A program made the position numbers and the translations under genes. Positions 59,943 to 64,000 of a stretch of DNA of 64,000 nt are shown here, one piece after another. A model generated the notes under the pieces. The model searched no databases. It was not told where the DNA came from and saw only the letters and a list, made by a program, of their open reading frames with translations. Each line of letters begins with the position of its first letter. Position 1 is the stretch's first letter. Origin of the DNA: Acinetobacter lwoffii (lineage in GTDB: Bacteria > Pseudomonadota > Gammaproteobacteria > Pseudomonadales > Moraxellaceae); the NCBI RefSeq assembly GCF_024129355.1, contig NZ_JAMXXP010000011.1:1-64000 (forward strand), written 5' to 3'.

Positions 59943-61580
59943 TTAACCTGCTGCCTGCTCCAAAAGAATAGTCCCATATAATTCACGCAGATCCTTTTTC
60001 AGCATTTTACCAGTACCACTGAGTGGGATCGTATCAACAAATACGACTCGGTCTGGAATCTGCCATTTGGCTACCTTGTCCGCATAATATTCCAGCAGAT
60101 CAGTTTCACTTAGCTGGCTATCCGGTTTTTTAATGGCAATCAATACCGGGCGCTCATCCCATTTAGGATGCTGGGCGGCAATTACGGCAGCCATCGCAAT
60201 TTCCGGATGCCCCATGGCAATATTTTCCAGCTCCACCGATGAAATCCATTCTCCGCCAGACTTGATTAGATCTTTAGAACGGTCACTGAGTTTCATAAAG
60301 CCATCCTGATCCAGCGTAGCAATATCGCCGGTATCAAACCAGCCGTCAGCAGTCAAAGCTGATTCTTCCTTGCCGAAATAATGGCTGATGACCCAATGCC
60401 CTTTGACCTGTAAATTTCCTGTGGTCTGTCCATCACGTTCAATTTCGTGCGTCCCTTTTTCTGTATCAGTCAAACGTAGGTCAACCCCGAATGGCGGACG
60501 GCCTTGGGACAGCCGAATCTGTAATTTTTCTTCATCAGACAGATGCAAATGTTTGGTCTTGAGCTGATTCGCTGTACCCAGTGGACTGATTTCCGTCATG
60601 CCCCAGGCATGGATCGTTTCACAATTAAACTGTTCTTTGAAAGCTCTTAGCATGGCCGGTGGACATGCCGATCCGCCCACTACATTCCGTTTTAGGCTTT
60701 CCAGTTTGGAGCCTGACTGGTTTGCGGCGGCAATCAAACCCTGCCAGATGGTCGGCACACCAAGTGCTACCGAAACCTGATAATTATCAATCAGGTTGAC
60801 CAGACTGGCGCCATCCAGGCCCGGTCCAGGAAGGACCAAAGTGCATCCCACCATCGCAGCGGCATACGGTGTGCCCCACGCATTCACATGGAACATCGGC
60901 ACCACAGGCAACATAATGTCGGCAGCCGAGACATTTAAGGAATCAGGTAAAATGATGGCATAGCTATGTAATACCGTAGAGCGATGGCTAAACAGCACAC
61001 CTTTGGGATTGCCCGTGGTTCCTGATGTATAACACAGAGAGCTTGCCGAGTTTTCATCAAGTGTTGGCCACTCAAAATCTGCATTTTGGCCGGCAATCAG
61101 ATCATCATAAAATTGTACTTCTGGTATCGCTTCTCTAACTGCCGGATCAGCTGCATCCAGACAGATAAAATGCTCGACTGAGCTCAACAGCGCTTTCACG
61201 GCTTTAATTAAAGGGACAAATGTTTTATCGAACAGCACCACGCGATCCGCAGCATCATTCATAATAAAAATCAGCTGTTCCGGAAATAAGCGCGGGTTAA
61301 TGGTATGACAGACCAGGCCACTGCCAGAAATGGCATACCAGGACTCTAAATGGCGATGATTATTCCAGGCAATAGTCGCGACCCGATCTCCCTGCGCTAA
61401 GCCGAGTTGTTGTAATGCATTGGCAAAACGTTTCGAGTTTTGGTGAATTTCTCCCCAATTGGTCACTGTAATACTGGTATCGGTATTTTTGGAAATTACC
61501 TCGGTATCGGCATGATAGCGTCCTGCATGTTCAATCATGCTGCTGATCAGTAAAGGCTGAAACATCATATTTCCGAGCAT
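59943..61580 (-). CDS. Fatty-acid-CoA ligase (AlkK type)
   Basis: A 545-residue adenylate-forming ligase activating fatty acids to acyl-CoA. Conserved motifs are the P-loop YTSGTTGNPKGVLFSHR (about residue 185), AWGMTEISPLG (about 325), WFDTGDIATLD (about 420), SGGEWISSVELEN and the catalytic Lys in SGTGKMLKKDLR. Overall architecture is close to AlkK-like medium/long-chain ligases. AAGGAGTGGAGA precedes the ATG at 61580. Single gene; probably used in fatty-acid or alkane-derived acid oxidation. Confidence 0.93.
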   Translation of the reverse strand: MLGNMMFQPLLISSMIEHAGRYHADTEVISKNTDTSITVTNWGEIHQNSKRFANALQQLGLAQGDRVATIAWNNHRHLESWYAISGSGLVCHTINPRLFPEQLIFIMNDAADRVVLFDKTFVPLIKAVKALLSSVEHFICLDAADPAVREAIPEVQFYDDLIAGQNADFEWPTLDENSASSLCYTSGTTGNPKGVLFSHRSTVLHSYAIILPDSLNVSAADIMLPVVPMFHVNAWGTPYAAAMVGCTLVLPGPGLDGASLVNLIDNYQVSVALGVPTIWQGLIAAANQSGSKLESLKRNVVGGSACPPAMLRAFKEQFNCETIHAWGMTEISPLGTANQLKTKHLHLSDEEKLQIRLSQGRPPFGVDLRLTDTEKGTHEIERDGQTTGNLQVKGHWVISHYFGKEESALTADGWFDTGDIATLDQDGFMKLSDRSKDLIKSGGEWISSVELENIAMGHPEIAMAAVIAAQHPKWDERPVLIAIKKPDSQLSETDLLEYYADKVAKWQIPDRVVFVDTIPLSGTGKMLKKDLRELYGTILLEQAAG

Positions 61581-61958
61581 TCTCCACTCCTTTGCGCTTG
61601 TTATTGGTCCGTATTTGCGTATCGTTGTTATAGTTGCATGATGGCTCGGTCTTAGACCGTCACTTACTTTTTATCATCATGTGGACCGAATTTAGCAAGG
61701 AAATCTAACTTTGTAAGTATCGAATTGTGACAAATTAAGCCAAGTGACTGAGGCGTATAAAAATGGGAATACAATTTATGTAGAGATAAAATTTCCACAG
61801 AAAATCTGAGATCTGATTTTCACTTTAATTGTCGTGCATCAAGACTCAAGCTTAAAAATAGAATGACAATAAGCCTAGTCCTCCCTTTTGTTATATTAAG
61901 CATCTTAAAATATGCTATAAATCAAAATAATTAGAACAGTTATAGTTCAAGAAAGTGT
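61581..61958. other. Divergent intergenic region with a short palindrome
   Basis: About 380 bases between the ligase and the MocR gene. A palindrome CGGTCT-T-AGACCG (61647-61659) about 65 bases before the ligase start is a candidate operator. No ORF or RNA element seen otherwise. Confidence 0.45.
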
Positions 61959-63380
61959 ATGTATAAGTCTGAAAAACTGGCACAGAATATCCGTCAGATG
62001 ATTGAAAATGGCGTATGGAAGGCACATGAAAAATTGCCTTCACTTCGCGAACAGACCCAATTATCTGGTTATAGCCTGATGACTGTACTCAATGCTTATC
62101 AGGAACTTGAAGCGCAAGGGCTGCTCTATGCCAAAGACAAATCGGGCTATTACGTTGCAGAACACACTCAAGCACTGCTCAATAGCAAACAGTCCACCCA
62201 GATTGGTTTAAATCCTAAAATTCAAATCAATTCGGTGGTATTTAATTATTTAAAATCGACTCAGTCAGCCGAAATTGTACCTTTTGGTTCAGCCTTTCCC
62301 AATGCAGAGCTGTTATATAACGCCAAATTTATGCAAATTCTGGCACAGCAGGCCAAAAGAAAAAGCAGTTACAACAATCAGAATCATATGCCGCCTGGCA
62401 ATCAGGACTTGCGGCAACTGATTGCCAACCGTTATCAATTGCAAGGGATTACCTGCAATCCGGATGACATTGTCATTACGTCCGGCGCACTAGAAGCACT
62501 GAATCTATCTTTACAGGCCTTAACTCAACCCGGTGATTTTATTCTGTTGCAGCAAACCATATTTTATGGCGCTTGGCAGGCAGCCGAACGTCTGGGATTA
62601 CAGGTGATTACGATTCCAGAACATCCACAGTTTGGCTTTGATCTGGAATCATTTGAACAGGCTTTAAAACAGTATCCGATCAAGGTTTGCTGGCTGATGC
62701 TGAATGCCCATAATCCGATTGGTTTTACCGTCAGTTCTGAAATCAAACAGAGAATCGCGGAACTTTTGTATGAATATCAGGTGTATTTAATCGAAGATGA
62801 TGTTTATCAGGAATTAAATTATGGTGTAGCCAAGCCGTTACCCGTTAAATATTTTGATCAACATCAGATGGTGCTGCACTGTGCCTCATTTTCGAAAACG
62901 CTGGGAATGGGCGCACGTGTCGGCTGGGTGTATGCCGGTCCATTTTCCGATGCCATTCAGCACTTACAGCTCATGAGCACTTTAACGGTCAGCCCCTTAC
63001 TTCAAAATGCGCTGGTCGAATTTATTTCACATCATCATTATGAAAAACATTTGCGGCATTTAAGGCAGCATCTGGAAAAATATAAAAAGAAATTTTATCA
63101 GGAACTTAAAGCACGTTTGGGAAGCATCTGTGAAATTTACTATTATTCAAGTGGTTATTTTCTCTGGATTGAATTACCTAAAGAAGTCGATGCCCAGCAG
63201 CTCTATGAACAATTACTTCAACAACATATTTCAATTGCCCCTGCACTGCTGTTTAAGCCTGAGCCTGCAAGCCAACATTATATTCGCCTGAATTGTTCGT
63301 TTGAATGGACAGCCAAGATTGAAGATGCAGTCAATCTGCTGGCAGAAACCATTCTTCAAAATAGCAAAAGCGCGGATTAA
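61959..63380 (+). CDS. MocR-type PLP-dependent regulator/aminotransferase-like
   Basis: A 473-residue GntR/MocR protein. The N-terminal winged helix (about residues 1-70, LPSLREQTQLSGYSLMTVLNAYQELEAQGLL) is fused to a fold-type I aminotransferase domain (about 100-470). The PLP Lys is in SFSKTLGMGARVGW, with SGALEALNLSLQAL and the Asn/Pro of NAHNPIGFTVS also seen. These proteins are transcription factors that sense amino-acid-like ligands through PLP. The target is unknown; divergence from the ligase gene makes that a candidate. Confidence 0.9.
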   Translation: MYKSEKLAQNIRQMIENGVWKAHEKLPSLREQTQLSGYSLMTVLNAYQELEAQGLLYAKDKSGYYVAEHTQALLNSKQSTQIGLNPKIQINSVVFNYLKSTQSAEIVPFGSAFPNAELLYNAKFMQILAQQAKRKSSYNNQNHMPPGNQDLRQLIANRYQLQGITCNPDDIVITSGALEALNLSLQALTQPGDFILLQQTIFYGAWQAAERLGLQVITIPEHPQFGFDLESFEQALKQYPIKVCWLMLNAHNPIGFTVSSEIKQRIAELLYEYQVYLIEDDVYQELNYGVAKPLPVKYFDQHQMVLHCASFSKTLGMGARVGWVYAGPFSDAIQHLQLMSTLTVSPLLQNALVEFISHHHYEKHLRHLRQHLEKYKKKFYQELKARLGSICEIYYYSSGYFLWIELPKEVDAQQLYEQLLQQHISIAPALLFKPEPASQHYIRLNCSFEWTAKIEDAVNLLAETILQNSKSAD

Positions 63381-63428
63381 TTCATCCACGCTTCTGTTAC
63401 AGATCAGACTCTCTCATTGAAAGAAGTC

Positions 63429-64000
63429 TTAGAAGTTGTAAATAGCAACCGCATTAATTCGGTTGTCTTCACCTTTTGTACTGCCATTTGGTGCAGCACC
63501 CAATGCTTCACGTTCGCCATAGACATATTCCAGGCCGAAACTCAGCGGTTTTGTAGGGTTATAGAACACATTGGCCCAAGTCTGCCAAAGGTCTTTGTTC
63601 ACTGCTGTTAGATTCAGACCAGGAGCAGCCAAATAACCAGTATCCTGATCAAAATTCATATAGCCATAACCCAATGTACCGCGCAATTTGTCATTAAACT
63701 GCTGGGTTAGGCCGACTGAAATTGAATCAAATTCGCTTTGTAATAAATCGCCATTTGCAGCAATCACACCCGTATTGGCATAAGACACAAAGCTGCTATC
63801 GCCTTTCACATGGTAATAGTCGGCTTTGAGCGTTGTACCCGGCACAACATCATACTTGGCACCTAAACCTACACCCCATGCCATTTTTTCATCTTCATTG
63901 ACACGCTTTTCATTCCCCATCGCACGGGCACTGACTGTAAGATTATCAGCAAATTTATGATTTAAACGTGCTGTTAAAGCAGGTAGACGTTGTTTAATAC
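63429..64000 (-). CDS. DcaP-like outer-membrane porin, 3' part
   Basis: The C-terminal 190 or so residues of an outer-membrane porin; the frame remains open to the right window edge (RLPALTARLNHKFADNLT precedes the internal Met at 63920). Alternating amphipathic strands, GLGAKYDVVPGTTLKADYYHVKG, LSFGLEYVYGERE and the final aromatic VAIYNF are typical of the trimeric DcaP family of Acinetobacter, which takes up dicarboxylates and similar small acids. Start lies outside the window. Confidence 0.82.
   Translation of the reverse strand, partial: IKQRLPALTARLNHKFADNLTVSARAMGNEKRVNEDEKMAWGVGLGAKYDVVPGTTLKADYYHVKGDSSFVSYANTGVIAANGDLLQSEFDSISVGLTQQFNDKLRGTLGYGYMNFDQDTGYLAAPGLNLTAVNKDLWQTWANVFYNPTKPLSFGLEYVYGEREALGAAPNGSTKGEDNRINAVAIYNF

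Overview
The window is chromosomal DNA of a gammaproteobacterium, most likely an Acinetobacter outside the A. baumannii core. The base composition is moderately AT-rich. The choline-betaine cluster, the DcaP-like porin, the AlkK-type acyl-CoA ligase and the desaturase/ferredoxin-reductase pair are all typical of that genus. No tRNA, rRNA, CRISPR array, transposase or prophage was seen.

Layout. 1-4.9 kb: 3' end of ETF-ubiquinone oxidoreductase, an OsmC/YcaO fusion and a TorF-type porin. 5-11.8 kb: glycine-betaine synthesis from choline (betI-betB-betA, divergent from a BCCT transporter plus a MarC protein), with a perfect palindromic BetI operator. 11.8-18.2 kb: TonB receptor, MetR-like regulator, two small unannotated proteins and a PP2C-kinase fusion. 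18.2-38.1 kb: a complete nitrate/nitrite assimilation island with an FNT channel, cyanase, a NarK-type transporter, nirB, a nirD-FAD fusion, nasA, the molybdenum-cofactor genes (mobA, moaA, D, E, CB, moeA), modABC and the nasT-nasS sensor pair. 38.3-55.7 kb: a guanidine-assimilation island (ABC transporter, 2-oxoglutarate dioxygenase, unknown protein, SMR exporter, allophanate hydrolase, a NikR-like regulator, guanidine carboxylase of the urea-carboxylase family and two DUF1989 proteins), interrupted by an AT-rich PHP/SMC-like ATPase gene of the TrlF type. 55.7-64 kb: HAD phosphatase, lipoprotein, desaturase plus its reductase, acyl-CoA ligase, a MocR regulator and the 3' end of a DcaP-like porin.

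How it works together. Nine sites match the sigma-54 consensus (TGGCAYG-N4-TTGCW) with the invariant GG and GC correctly spaced. They lie before the FNT channel, cynS, the nitrate transporter, nirB, nasTS, the ABC transporter operon, the NikR-like/atzF operon, the riboswitch-controlled guanidine operon, and a short transcript with no obvious gene. Nitrogen limitation therefore probably controls the whole 18-55 kb region. Specific inducers are layered on top. Nitrate acts through NasS/NasT and paired hairpins with six-base loops (A at loop position 1, G at position 4) in three leaders. Guanidine acts through a guanidine-I (ykkC) riboswitch at about 54.5-54.6 kb. The riboswitch, the DUF1989 pair and allophanate hydrolase together argue that the large biotin enzyme is a guanidine carboxylase rather than a true urea carboxylase.

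Most novel candidates: the sigma-54-driven RNA of about 180 nt at 46.06-46.24 kb; the NikR-like regulator that has lost three of four nickel ligands and is coupled to a 43-residue ORF; the dioxygenase and unknown protein co-transcribed with guanidine transport genes; and the NasT-type RNA elements, one of which overlaps a terminator. All functional statements rest on reading the sequence and on family knowledge; no database search was run.
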